This document shows, in pieces, positions 39,971 to 47,046 of a stretch of 64,000 bases of DNA. The notes beneath the pieces were generated by a model. That model saw nothing but the letters and a program-made list of their open reading frames with translations. It searched no databases and had not been told where the DNA came from. Numbering within the stretch: position 1 is the first letter of the stretch; every line of letters starts with the position of its first letter. Origin of the DNA: Nocardioides mangrovicus (GTDB lineage Bacteria > Actinomycetota > Actinomycetes > Propionibacteriales > Nocardioidaceae); contig NZ_RDBE01000001.1 in NCBI RefSeq assembly GCF_003674065.1, positions 304,879-368,878 of the forward strand, read 5' to 3'. The translations under genes and the position numbers were made by a program.

Positions 39971-40906
39971 ATGAGAGTGGCGGCCGTCGACTGCGGCACC
40001 AACACCATCAAGCTGCTGGTCGCCGACCTCGACGCCGACTCGGGTCGCGAGCAGGAGCTGGTCCGTGAGATGCGGATGGTGCGGCTGGGCCAGGGCGTCG
40101 ACCGCACCGGCCGGCTCTCCGAGGCGGCGCTGGAGCGGGTGTTCGGTGCCGTGGACGAGTACGCCGAGATGGTGTCGCGCCACGACGTCGAGGCCATCCG
40201 GTTCTGCGCCACCTCGGCCGTGCGCGACGCCGAGAACGCCGCCGACTTCACCGCCGGCGTCGAGGAGCGGCTCGGCGTGCGGCCCGAGGTCGTCACCGGT
40301 GAGGAGGAGGCGCGGCTCTCCTACGCCGGCGCCACGCGCACGTTGCAGGCCGGGCTCGAGCCGCCCTTCCTGGTGCTCGACATCGGCGGTGGCTCCACCG
40401 AGCTGATCCTCGGGGACGACGACGGCACGGTGCGCGAGGCGCAGTCGCTCGACATCGGCTCGGTACGGCTCACCGAACGCCATCTGGTCACCGACCCGCC
40501 CACGCCCGAGGAGCTCGCGGCGGCCACGGCCGACGTCGACGCAGCCCTCGATGCCTGCCGCGTCGACCCCGACGCCGCCGAGGCCGTCATCGGCGTGGCC
40601 GGCACCGTCACCACCACCGCCGCGGCGGTGCTCGGCCTGACCGCCTACGACCGCACGGTGCTCAACCACGCGGTGGTCGGTGTCTCCGCGGTCGAGGGGA
40701 CGGTCAACCGGCTGCTGTCGATGACGGTGGAGGAGCGCAAGGCGCTGCCGTTCATGCACCCCGGGCGCGCCGACGTCATCGGCGCCGGGGCGTTGATCCT
40801 GCAACGGGTGCTGAGCCGCACCCACGTCCGCTCGATGCTGGTCTCCGAGGCCGACATCCTCGACGGGATAGCGTGGTCGCTGGTGGGAGGAGTCTCGGGT
40901 GGCTGA
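39971..40906 (+). CDS. Exopolyphosphatase / GppA-family phosphatase
   Basis: 311 residues. Ppx/GppA ASKHA fold: VAAVDCGTNTIKLLVADLD, RFCATSAVRDAENA, GEEEARLSYAGA, VLDIGGGSTELILGDD and GVAGTVTTTAAAVLGL. It hydrolyses polyphosphate or pppGpp; short forms of this size in actinobacteria (Ppx2-like) differ in activity, so the exact substrate is open. The ATG at 39971 is preferred; a GTG 18 nt upstream is possible. It overlaps yihY by 8 nt. Confidence 0.92.
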   Translation: MRVAAVDCGTNTIKLLVADLDADSGREQELVREMRMVRLGQGVDRTGRLSEAALERVFGAVDEYAEMVSRHDVEAIRFCATSAVRDAENAADFTAGVEERLGVRPEVVTGEEEARLSYAGATRTLQAGLEPPFLVLDIGGGSTELILGDDDGTVREAQSLDIGSVRLTERHLVTDPPTPEELAAATADVDAALDACRVDPDAAEAVIGVAGTVTTTAAAVLGLTAYDRTVLNHAVVGVSAVEGTVNRLLSMTVEERKALPFMHPGRADVIGAGALILQRVLSRTHVRSMLVSEADILDGIAWSLVGGVSGG

Positions 40907-42002
40907 GGACGACACGGGCCGGCCGGTGGACGGCGGCGTCACGGGCAGCGGCACGGGCCGCCCGGCCGTGGCCTACAACGAGCTCGAGGAGCGACCCGCT
41001 CCCGAGCACCCCGACAAGCCGTCCGGGCCCACGAAGCTGGAGGGCGTCGCGATCCGGCAGGCGCTCTCGCGCACGCTCGCGGAGTTCTCGGCCGACAACT
41101 GCACCGGCCTGGCCGCCGGCCTCACCTACTACGCGGTTTTCGCGATCTTCCCCGCGCTGATCGCGCTGCTCTCGCTGCTCGGCGTCGTCGGCCAGGCCGA
41201 CAGCTCGATCAAGGCCGTGCTCGACGTGATGCGGCCGTTGGTCAGCGACGGGTTCCTGACCAACCAGGTGCGTCCGTTCGTGGAGAACCTGGCCACCGCC
41301 CAGGGCGCCGGCATCGGTCTGGTCGTCGGCATCGTGCTGGCGCTGCTCTCGGCCTCCGGCTACGTCGCCGGGTTCCGGCAGGCGATGAACACCATCCTCG
41401 AGGTCGAGGAGGGTCGTCCGATCTGGATCCTGCGCCCGCTGCAGTTCCTGGTCACCCTCGTCGCGGTGGTGCTGATCGCGGGGGCGCTGGTGATCCTGGT
41501 CGTCAGCGGCTCGGTCGCCGACTCGATCGGCAGCAAGATCGGCGTCGGTGACCAGACCGTGCTGGTCTGGAACATCGCCAAGTGGCCGGTGCTGCTCGTC
41601 ATCGTCGTGCTCGTCGTGGCGCTGCTCTACTACGCCACCCCGAACGTCAAGCAGCCACACATCCGCTGGGTGTCGGTGGGCGCGTTCGTCGCCATCGTGA
41701 TCTGGCTCGTCGCCTCGGTCGGGTTCGCCTTCTACGTCGCCAACTTCGGCAGCTACAACAAGACCTACGGCTCGCTGGCCTTCGTGATCGTGGCGCTGCT
41801 GTGGATCTGGATCACCAACGTCGCGCTGCTCTTCGGCGCCGAGCTCGACTCCGAGCTCGAGCGCGTCAGGGAGCTCCAGGCCGGCATCGCGGCCGAGGAC
41901 CAGCTGCAGCTCCCGCTGCGTGACGACCGCCAGATCAAGAAGGCCGAGGCCAAGCACGAGTTGCTCCTCGAGCGGGCCCGCGACCTGCGCCGCGCCCGCT
42001 GA
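40899..42002 (+). CDS. YihY/BrkB-family membrane protein
   Basis: 367 residues with six membrane segments. Family phrases are NCTGLAAGLTYYAVFAIFPALIALLSLLG, VLALLSASGYVAGFRQAMN and LAFVIVALLWIWITNVALLFGAELDSELERVRELQ. The N-terminal ~50 residues are a hydrophilic Pro/Glu tail. Not an RNase despite the old name; the function is unclear. GTG start with GGGAGGAG. Confidence 0.92.
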   Translation: MAEDDTGRPVDGGVTGSGTGRPAVAYNELEERPAPEHPDKPSGPTKLEGVAIRQALSRTLAEFSADNCTGLAAGLTYYAVFAIFPALIALLSLLGVVGQADSSIKAVLDVMRPLVSDGFLTNQVRPFVENLATAQGAGIGLVVGIVLALLSASGYVAGFRQAMNTILEVEEGRPIWILRPLQFLVTLVAVVLIAGALVILVVSGSVADSIGSKIGVGDQTVLVWNIAKWPVLLVIVVLVVALLYYATPNVKQPHIRWVSVGAFVAIVIWLVASVGFAFYVANFGSYNKTYGSLAFVIVALLWIWITNVALLFGAELDSELERVRELQAGIAAEDQLQLPLRDDRQIKKAEAKHELLLERARDLRRAR

Positions 42003-42028
42003 CCCTGCCGCTCGCCACCGGGGACGCC

Positions 42029-42352
42029 TCAGCCGAAGTACAGCCCCCGGTGCAGCCGGCACCCCGGGTTGAACCCCGCCCCGCAGCGGGGGCAGCTGTT
42101 GTCGCACGACAGGTACTCGGCGATGGTGAGCCGCTCGTGGCACACCCCGCACAGCGCGGCCGTCTCGTCCTCCGACCCGGGTGGCCAGGTCACCGCCGGG
42201 TGGTCGGCAGCCTCGTCGTGGCAGGTCCGACAGGGGTAGTACGGCGTGCAGCAGGCCAGCCGGATCGCGACGACGTCGAGCACTGAACCCCAGTGCACGC
42301 AACGCGTCTGCGCGTCGAGCAGCCGCCCGCGCACGGTCACGTCGTCGGTCAC
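42029..42352 (-). CDS. CHY zinc-finger protein
   Basis: 107 residues. TRCVHWGS, ACCTPYYPCRTCHDEAADH, ALCGVCHERLTIAEYLSCDNSCPRCGAGFNPGCRLHRGLYF carry the Cys/His set of the CHY zinc finger, as in the yeast Tim13-assembly factor Hot13. A zinc-binding role is clear; the biological job in bacteria is not. Confidence 0.88.
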   Translation of the reverse strand: MTDDVTVRGRLLDAQTRCVHWGSVLDVVAIRLACCTPYYPCRTCHDEAADHPAVTWPPGSEDETAALCGVCHERLTIAEYLSCDNSCPRCGAGFNPGCRLHRGLYFG

Positions 42353-42398
42353 GGGAGGCGAGACTAGCCCCGGGGCGCGCGTCGGGTGGTCCCGTGCC

Positions 42399-42728
42399 CT
42401 AGGCGTCGGGCTGGTCGAAGACGTAGTAAGCGTTCGACTCGGGTCCCCGGACCCCGGCGACCCGACCGCCCGGAATGGCGTACGGCGGCGAGATCAGGTC
42501 GACGCCGGGATGGCTCGCCAGCCACTCCGCGAGGTCGTCGACGAGGTACATCGGTCCCGGTGGCTGCTCGGTCAGCGACAGCATGACCTGGCCGACCCGG
42601 CCGGGCATCCAGAACGAGACCGTGTCGTCCCCCTCCCGCCAAGCCTCGTCGAAGCCCAGCTGGTCGCGGTAGTAGGCGGTCGCGGCCGCCAGGTCGGTGA
42701 CGGGAGCGTAGTAGAACGTCAGTCTCAT
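42399..42728 (-). CDS. VOC (glyoxalase-like) family protein
   Basis: 109 residues with one VOC module: RLTFYYAPVTDLAAATAYYRDQLGFDEAWREG...VMLSLTEQPPGPMYLVDDLAEWLASHPGVDLISPP and NAYYVFDQPDA. Metal-dependent lyase, dioxygenase or resistance functions occur in the family; none can be chosen. It is divergent from a TetR regulator 51 bp away, so is probably its target. Confidence 0.82.
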   Translation of the reverse strand: MRLTFYYAPVTDLAAATAYYRDQLGFDEAWREGDDTVSFWMPGRVGQVMLSLTEQPPGPMYLVDDLAEWLASHPGVDLISPPYAIPGGRVAGVRGPESNAYYVFDQPDA

Positions 42729-42738
42729 GATGGCTCCA

Positions 42739-42771
42739 TAACGTGGTTACGGAATACGTAGGAGAGCTACG
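42739..42771. promoter_or_regulatory. Candidate operators of the TetR regulator at 42780
   Basis: TAAC-GTG-GTTA (42739-42749) and CGTAG-GAGAG-CTACG (42757-42771) are inverted repeats in the 51-bp divergent spacer. The second overlaps the -10 of tetR, fitting autorepression. Confidence 0.4.
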
Positions 42772-42773
42772 AT
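42768..42773 (+). promoter_or_regulatory. -10 box TACGAT of the TetR gene
   Basis: TACGAT ends 6 nt before the GTG at 42780; leaderless arrangement. Confidence 0.5.
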
Positions 42774-42779
42774 AGCCTC

Positions 42780-43322
42780 GTGGAGGGATGGGTGCCAGTG
42801 CCGGGGACCACCTCGGGTCGACTGGTCCAATCGGCTCTGGACCTCTTCGGCCGCGACCGGTACGAGGACGTGTCGGTCCAGGCGATCGCCCGTCACGCCG
42901 AGGTGACCACGGGTTCGCTGTACCACCACTTCGCCAGCAAGGCCGGGCTCTACTCCCTGGTCCGTCGTGACGTGGAGCGACGGGTCGCGGATCGGCTCGA
43001 GGGAGCTGCTGCCCTCCAGGGCGGCGGTCCTCGCCGCGAGCTCTCCGCGATCGTGCTGGTCGGATTCGACTACGTCGTCAGAGCAGGGCTGACCAGGCTG
43101 CTGGCCCAGGAGTGGCCCACGGAGGCCCGATCGCCGGACGGCGACCAGCTGGTCGCCGTCATCGCCGAGGTGGTCGCCAGCCCGGAGCTGGGTCTCCTCG
43201 TGGGCGCGGCCTGGCGCGAGTCGCTGCGAATGACCGCGGAGAACCCCGTCGCCGAGGCGCGCGAGGCCCTCAGGACGCTGCTCGGCACGAGCCTCGTGCC
43301 ACGGCCGGCCGGCACCCGGTAG
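42780..43322 (+). CDS. TetR/AcrR-family regulator
   Basis: 180 residues. The N-terminal helix-turn-helix reads RLVQSALDLFGRDRYEDVSVQAIARHAEVTTGSLYHHFASKAGLYSLVRRDVERRV. The ligand domain is of the AcrR-C kind (ELSAIVLVGFDYVVRAGLTRLLAQEWP). It probably represses itself and the divergent VOC gene. Confidence 0.88.
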   Translation: MEGWVPVPGTTSGRLVQSALDLFGRDRYEDVSVQAIARHAEVTTGSLYHHFASKAGLYSLVRRDVERRVADRLEGAAALQGGGPRRELSAIVLVGFDYVVRAGLTRLLAQEWPTEARSPDGDQLVAVIAEVVASPELGLLVGAAWRESLRMTAENPVAEAREALRTLLGTSLVPRPAGTR

Positions 43323-43375
43323 GGCCTGTCCACGTCGATGAGAGGGTGAGCTGTGATCCGCGAGCGGGCAGTGCT

Positions 43376-44644
43376 GTGAACCTGGGCCGGGAGATCCAGG
43401 GCCGCATCTACCAGGCCGGGGTGTTCGGCCGGCGTCCGGCGGTGCCCACCGAGCCGGTCGCGCTCGAGGTCGCCGCCCACCGGGCGATGTCGCCGCAGGC
43501 GTGGAGCTACGTGGCCGGCGGCGCGGGGCAGCAGCGCACCGTGGCGGCCAACGTCGCGGCGTTCGCACGCCGGCGCATCGTGCCCCGCATGTTCGTCGAC
43601 GTCGCCGAGCGCGACCTCGGTGTCGACCTGGGCCGCATCGCCGGCGGTCGCCGCTGGCCCGTGCCGCTGGCGCTGGCCCCGATCGGGGTGCTGGAGATGG
43701 CGCACCCCCAGGCCGAGCACGCGGTGGCCCGCGCCGCCGCCGCCACCGGCGTCCCGATGGTGCTCTCGACGCAGGCGTCGGTGCCGATGGAGCAGGTGGT
43801 GCCCTCGCTGGGCTCGACGCCGCGCTGGTTCCAGCTGTACTGGAGCCGCGACGAGGACGTCGTGGCCTCGTTCCTCACCCGGGCCGAGGCGATCGGCGCC
43901 GAGGCGATCGTGGTCACGCTCGACACCCACCTGCTGGGCTGGCGCACCCACGACCTCGACCTGGCCTACCTGCCGTTCGCGCGGGCCGAGGGCATCGCGC
44001 AGTACACCTCCGACCCGGTCTTCCGGCGGCTGGTGGACAAGCGGCCGCCCTCGTCCGAGCCCACGCCGCGCCCGACGCTGGCCGCCGTGCGGGCGCTGGT
44101 GTCGATGGCCCGGCACTACCCGGGCCCGCTGCTGGCCAACCTGCGCTCGTCCCGCCCGCGCGCCGCGGTGGAGACGTTCCTCGACGTCTTCTCCCGCTCC
44201 GACCTCACCTGGGACGACCTCGCCCGGCTGCGCGAGATGACCTCGCTGCCGATCCTGGTCAAGGGCCTGCAGCACCGCGACGACGCCCGGCTCGCTCTGG
44301 AGCACGGCGTCGACGGGATCGTCGTGTCCAATCACGGCGGCCGGCAGGTCGACAACGCCGTGGCCTCCCTCGACGCGCTGCCCGGCATCGCCGAGGAGGT
44401 GGCCGGCCGCGTGCCGGTGCTCTTCGACTCCGGCGTCCGCAGCGGCGCCGACGTCGCCGTGGCCCTCGCCCTGGGCGCCGACGCCGTCCTGATCGGCCGC
44501 CCCTACGTCTACGGCCTCGCGCTCGCCGGCGAGGCCGGCGTCCGCACGGTGCTGGAGAGCATCATCGCCGAGCTCGACCTGACGCTGGCGCTCAGCGGCG
44601 TCGCCCGCGTCCAGGACCTCACCGCCGACCTCCTCGACGGGTGA
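43376..44644 (+). CDS. FMN-dependent alpha-hydroxy-acid oxidising enzyme
   Basis: 422 residues, family of lactate dehydrogenase (LldD), lactate monooxygenase and glycolate oxidase. FMN and active-site phrases are RRIVPRMFVDVAERD, LAPIGVLEMAHPQAEHAVARAAAATGVPMVLSTQAS, WFQLYWSRDEDV, LVKGLQHRDDARLALEHGVDGIVVSNHGGRQVDNAVASLDALP (catalytic His) and FDSGVRSGADVAVALALGADAVLIGRPYVYGLALAGE. An insert between the barrel strands fits lactate 2-monooxygenase, but the substrate is uncertain. GTG at 43376 is chosen; 43346 is possible. Confidence 0.87.
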   Translation: MNLGREIQGRIYQAGVFGRRPAVPTEPVALEVAAHRAMSPQAWSYVAGGAGQQRTVAANVAAFARRRIVPRMFVDVAERDLGVDLGRIAGGRRWPVPLALAPIGVLEMAHPQAEHAVARAAAATGVPMVLSTQASVPMEQVVPSLGSTPRWFQLYWSRDEDVVASFLTRAEAIGAEAIVVTLDTHLLGWRTHDLDLAYLPFARAEGIAQYTSDPVFRRLVDKRPPSSEPTPRPTLAAVRALVSMARHYPGPLLANLRSSRPRAAVETFLDVFSRSDLTWDDLARLREMTSLPILVKGLQHRDDARLALEHGVDGIVVSNHGGRQVDNAVASLDALPGIAEEVAGRVPVLFDSGVRSGADVAVALALGADAVLIGRPYVYGLALAGEAGVRTVLESIIAELDLTLALSGVARVQDLTADLLDG

Positions 44645-44665
44645 GCCGGAGCTGGCGGGCGAGAC

Positions 44666-44671
44666 TAGTCT
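44666..44671 (+). promoter_or_regulatory. -10 box TAGTCT of the tRNA gene
   Basis: TAGTCT ends 7 nt before the first base of the mature tRNA, so the transcript could start at or beside position +1 of the tRNA. Confidence 0.4.
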
Positions 44672-44678
44672 GCGCACG

Positions 44679-44754
44679 GCCCCGGTATCCCAACGGCAGA
44701 GGAAGAGGTCTTAAAAACCTCCCAGTGTGGGTTCGACCCCCACCCGGGGCACCA
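44679..44754 (+). tRNA. tRNA with UAA anticodon (Leu codon UUA), short variable loop
   Basis: The acceptor arms GCCCCGG (44679-44685) and CCGGGGC (44744-44750) pair over 7 bp; discriminator A; CCA is encoded. Anticodon stem GAGGT/ACCTC encloses CTTAAAA, so the anticodon is TAA (44712-44714). T-arm GTGGG-TTCGACC-CCCAC is perfect. The D-stem has three pairs plus a C-A mismatch. The variable region is only five bases (CCAGT), whereas leucine tRNAs normally have a long extra arm. The anticodon is unambiguous; charging with leucine is not certain. Confidence 0.85.
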
Positions 44755-44825
44755 GACGACCGTGAACCGAGTCACCGGCTCTCGTCGGTCCGCCAGCTCG
44801 CGACGGTGTGCTGAGGGTCTGGCGA

Positions 44826-44862
44826 CACCGCCTCAGCAGGGTGGGTCCCTGATGAGGCGGTG
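44826..44862. terminator. Bidirectional terminator hairpin
   Basis: CACCGCCTCA (44826-44835) pairs with TGAGGCGGTG (44853-44862), extended inside by CAGGG/CCCTG. It lies 72 nt after the tRNA and 7 nt before the stop of the leftward reductase gene. Confidence 0.75.
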
Positions 44863-44868
44863 CGGCCC

Positions 44869-45486
44869 TCAGCGGATCTGCGCGCCGAGCGAGACGTCCC
44901 ATCCGGCGCCGTTGCGTGCCAGGCCCATGAGGAGGATGGCGGCCCACTCCAGGACGTAGGTCATCTCCAGGCCTCCGGTGTCCAGGGGGCGCAGGTCGAG
45001 GCTCCGGGCGAAGGCTGCGAACTGCGCCCGAGCGCCCTCGTCGTGGCCGGCGAAGAGGACGTCGAGGGGTGTCGCCTGGGCCAGGACGTCTCGGAACGTG
45101 GTGTTGAAGGCCTTGAGGACGTGCGCGCTCGGGGGTGCTGCCGCCGCGATCTGCTGGGTCACCGAGTGCCCTTCGGTGGTGACGACGCCGGTGCCGTCGT
45201 CGTTGAACGGGTTGGTGATGTCCACCAGGGTCTTCCCGGCCAGCGCGTCGCCGTGATCGCGCACTGCCTCGACCGCCCCTTGGTGGAGGACGGCGAGGAA
45301 GACGAGGTCGCCGTTCGGCTCGGCGCCGTAGGTGCCGACATGTGCGCCGTCGCCGATGGTCTCGACGGCGGCCCGCGCCTTGGTCCGGTCGCGGCCGATG
45401 ATCTCGACGGTGTGGCCGTATCGGGCCGCCCGGATGCCGATGGCGGTGGCCATGTTCCCGGTGCCGATGATGCTGATGGTGGTCAT
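44869..45486 (-). CDS. NAD(P)-binding oxidoreductase, F420-dependent NADP reductase-like
   Basis: 205 residues. Rossmann start ISIIGTGNMATAIGIRAARYGHTVEIIGRD, then GDLVFLAVLHQGAVEAV, LVDITNPFNDDG and HVLKAFNTTF..VL. This is the fold of F420-dependent NADP reductases (Fno-like) and related enzymes; whether it uses F420 cannot be told. It is divergent from a TetR regulator 137 bp away. Confidence 0.85.
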   Translation of the reverse strand: MTTISIIGTGNMATAIGIRAARYGHTVEIIGRDRTKARAAVETIGDGAHVGTYGAEPNGDLVFLAVLHQGAVEAVRDHGDALAGKTLVDITNPFNDDGTGVVTTEGHSVTQQIAAAAPPSAHVLKAFNTTFRDVLAQATPLDVLFAGHDEGARAQFAAFARSLDLRPLDTGGLEMTYVLEWAAILLMGLARNGAGWDVSLGAQIR

Positions 45487-45517
45487 GGGTGTCTCTCTCG
45501 TGTGCGGCGGGTGGGTG

Positions 45518-45610
45518 GTCGAGGGCGCTCACGGCGAGGCTCGCGCCCTGGTAGTCGGCGTAGCGGAGGGGTGCCTCGACTTATTCCGGAGGCGACCCTC
45601 GACTTCCGGG
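45518..45610. promoter_or_regulatory. Repeated GTCGAGG motifs in a divergent spacer
   Basis: GTCGAGGG at 45518-45525 and its reverse CCTCGAC at 45574-45580 and 45597-45603; the last two continue as near-direct repeats (CCTCGACTTATTCCGGA / CCTCGACTTCCGGG). Candidate binding sites for the TetR protein at 45623. Confidence 0.4.
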
Positions 45611-45616
45611 TACGAT
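45611..45616 (+). promoter_or_regulatory. -10 box TACGAT of the second TetR gene
   Basis: TACGAT ends 6 nt before the GTG at 45623; the intervening AGGA may be too close to act as ribosome site. Confidence 0.5.
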
Positions 45617-45622
45617 CAGGAA

Positions 45623-46285
45623 GTGAGCGCGGGCGACGGCGAGCGGGGACAGCGGCCCCTGCGACGTGATGCGCGCGAGCACAGGGCGAGGCTGGTGGCA
45701 GCTGCGCAGCGCGAGTTCGCGGCCCGCGGCGTCGATGCCTCGTTGGAGAGGGTGGCGCGCGAGGCGAAGGTGTCCACCGGCACCCTGTACCGCCACTTCC
45801 CCACGCGACTGGACCTGCTGATGGCGGCTTTCCGGCCCCGGATCGAGGAGTTCGGAGCCCAGGCCGCGCAAGCGTTGTCGACGGCCGATCCGTGGAAGGC
45901 GTTCGTGTCCTACCTGGAGAACCTGTTCGCCACCCAGGCCGGAGATCGCGGCTTCAACGACTTCTTGTCCCGTCGATTCACCGACAGCGCCGAGACCGAA
46001 CGCATCCACGACCAGATGTGCGACCAGATCGCCGAAGTCCTCGAGCGGGCGCAGAACGCCGGCGCCGCTCGCGCCGACATCACCCGAGCCGACATCGTCA
46101 ACCTCATCTGGTCCGTCGGCCCGGTCATGGACGCCACGCGCGACACCGCGCCACAGGCGTGGCGCCGCTACCTCCACCTCATGCTCGACGCCTACCGGGC
46201 GGAGCGGTCACACCGGCTCGCCGAACCCCCCATGACCGACCAGCAGCTCTACGACGCGATGGTCGCCCTCAATGACAGGACGTGA
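45623..46285 (+). CDS. TetR/AcrR-family regulator
   Basis: 220 residues. Helix-turn-helix region RARLVAAAQREFAARGVDASLERVAREAKVSTGTLYRHFPTRLDLLMAAFRP. The C-terminal part (AWRRYLHLMLDAYRAE) resembles SbtR-like regulators. Likely target: the divergent reductase gene at 44869. Confidence 0.9.
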   Translation: MSAGDGERGQRPLRRDAREHRARLVAAAQREFAARGVDASLERVAREAKVSTGTLYRHFPTRLDLLMAAFRPRIEEFGAQAAQALSTADPWKAFVSYLENLFATQAGDRGFNDFLSRRFTDSAETERIHDQMCDQIAEVLERAQNAGAARADITRADIVNLIWSVGPVMDATRDTAPQAWRRYLHLMLDAYRAERSHRLAEPPMTDQQLYDAMVALNDRT

Positions 46286-46344
46286 CGACTCCTCGACGCG
46301 CCCGGCCCGGTCTCGTCGTCGAGTGAGGTGGGCCGTCGGGCCCG

Positions 46345-46998
46345 TCAGTAGTCGGCGACGATGTGACGCTTGTCGCCGGGGTTCGCCGGGTCGTAGTGCA
46401 CGAGCACCTGCTGCCCCTGCGCCGGCGGCGAGTAGGTCGTGCGGTGGTCCACCCAGTATCGCGTGTCCCCGGCGCTGTCGACGAACCTGACGACGATGCG
46501 CCACCGCGGCACGTTGTTGACCGACTCGGACGTCGAGACCTCGGTGATGAGTCCCGCGACGGCTGCCCCGTGGGCGCGAACGTCGTCGCGGCGCGCCCGG
46601 GCCCGCCGCTTGAGCCAGACCGTCGACGCTCCCACGGCCAGCACGAGCACTCCGGCGATCGCGATGCCCAGGCCGCCGGCCGCGGATCCACCACCGATGC
46701 GGTATCCCAGCCCTGCCACCACCAGGTCGGCGCCCACCAGCCCGACCAGCAGCGGGCCCAGCACCGAGGAGGTGCGCCAGCGATAGGGCAGCACGAAGCC
46801 GCTCAGCACCAGCAGCAGGATCGAGAGGAACTGGCCCACGAAGAGCGCGACCACGTGTGTGCCGCCCTGCGGCCCGTCACCGTCGGCGCCACCCCATCCC
46901 CAGCCGGCGACGCCCGCAGCGACGAGCGCCAGCAGGCATGCGAGGGCGGCCGCCCCTACTCGAGGACCCGTCGGCGCCGACGGATCACGTAGGGACAC
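46345..46998 (-). CDS. DUF3592-containing membrane protein
   Basis: 217 residues. Four hydrophobic segments (AAALACLLALVAAGVAGWGWG; VVALFVGQFLSILLLVLSGFVLP; VLGPLLVGLVGADLVVAGLG; GLGIAIAGVLVLAVGASTVW) are followed by a soluble part like DUF3592: AAVAGLITEVSTSESVNNVPRWRIVVRFVDSAGDTRYWVD...GQQVLVHYDPANPGDKR. Function unknown. GTG start. Confidence 0.8.
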   Translation of the reverse strand: MSLRDPSAPTGPRVGAAALACLLALVAAGVAGWGWGGADGDGPQGGTHVVALFVGQFLSILLLVLSGFVLPYRWRTSSVLGPLLVGLVGADLVVAGLGYRIGGGSAAGGLGIAIAGVLVLAVGASTVWLKRRARARRDDVRAHGAAVAGLITEVSTSESVNNVPRWRIVVRFVDSAGDTRYWVDHRTTYSPPAQGQQVLVHYDPANPGDKRHIVADY

Positions 46999-47046
46999 GA
47001 GGCCAAGTCTGGCAAACGGTTCGTCGCCGCGAGGCGGATCGCACGT

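Noticed and set aside
41040..42002. Ribonuclease BN
   Set aside because: Older databases named YihY proteins so; the sequence is a six-span membrane protein without nuclease motifs.
44679..44754. Normal bldA-type tRNA-Leu
   Set aside because: The anticodon fits, but the variable region is five bases and the D-arm differs, so it is reported as atypical.
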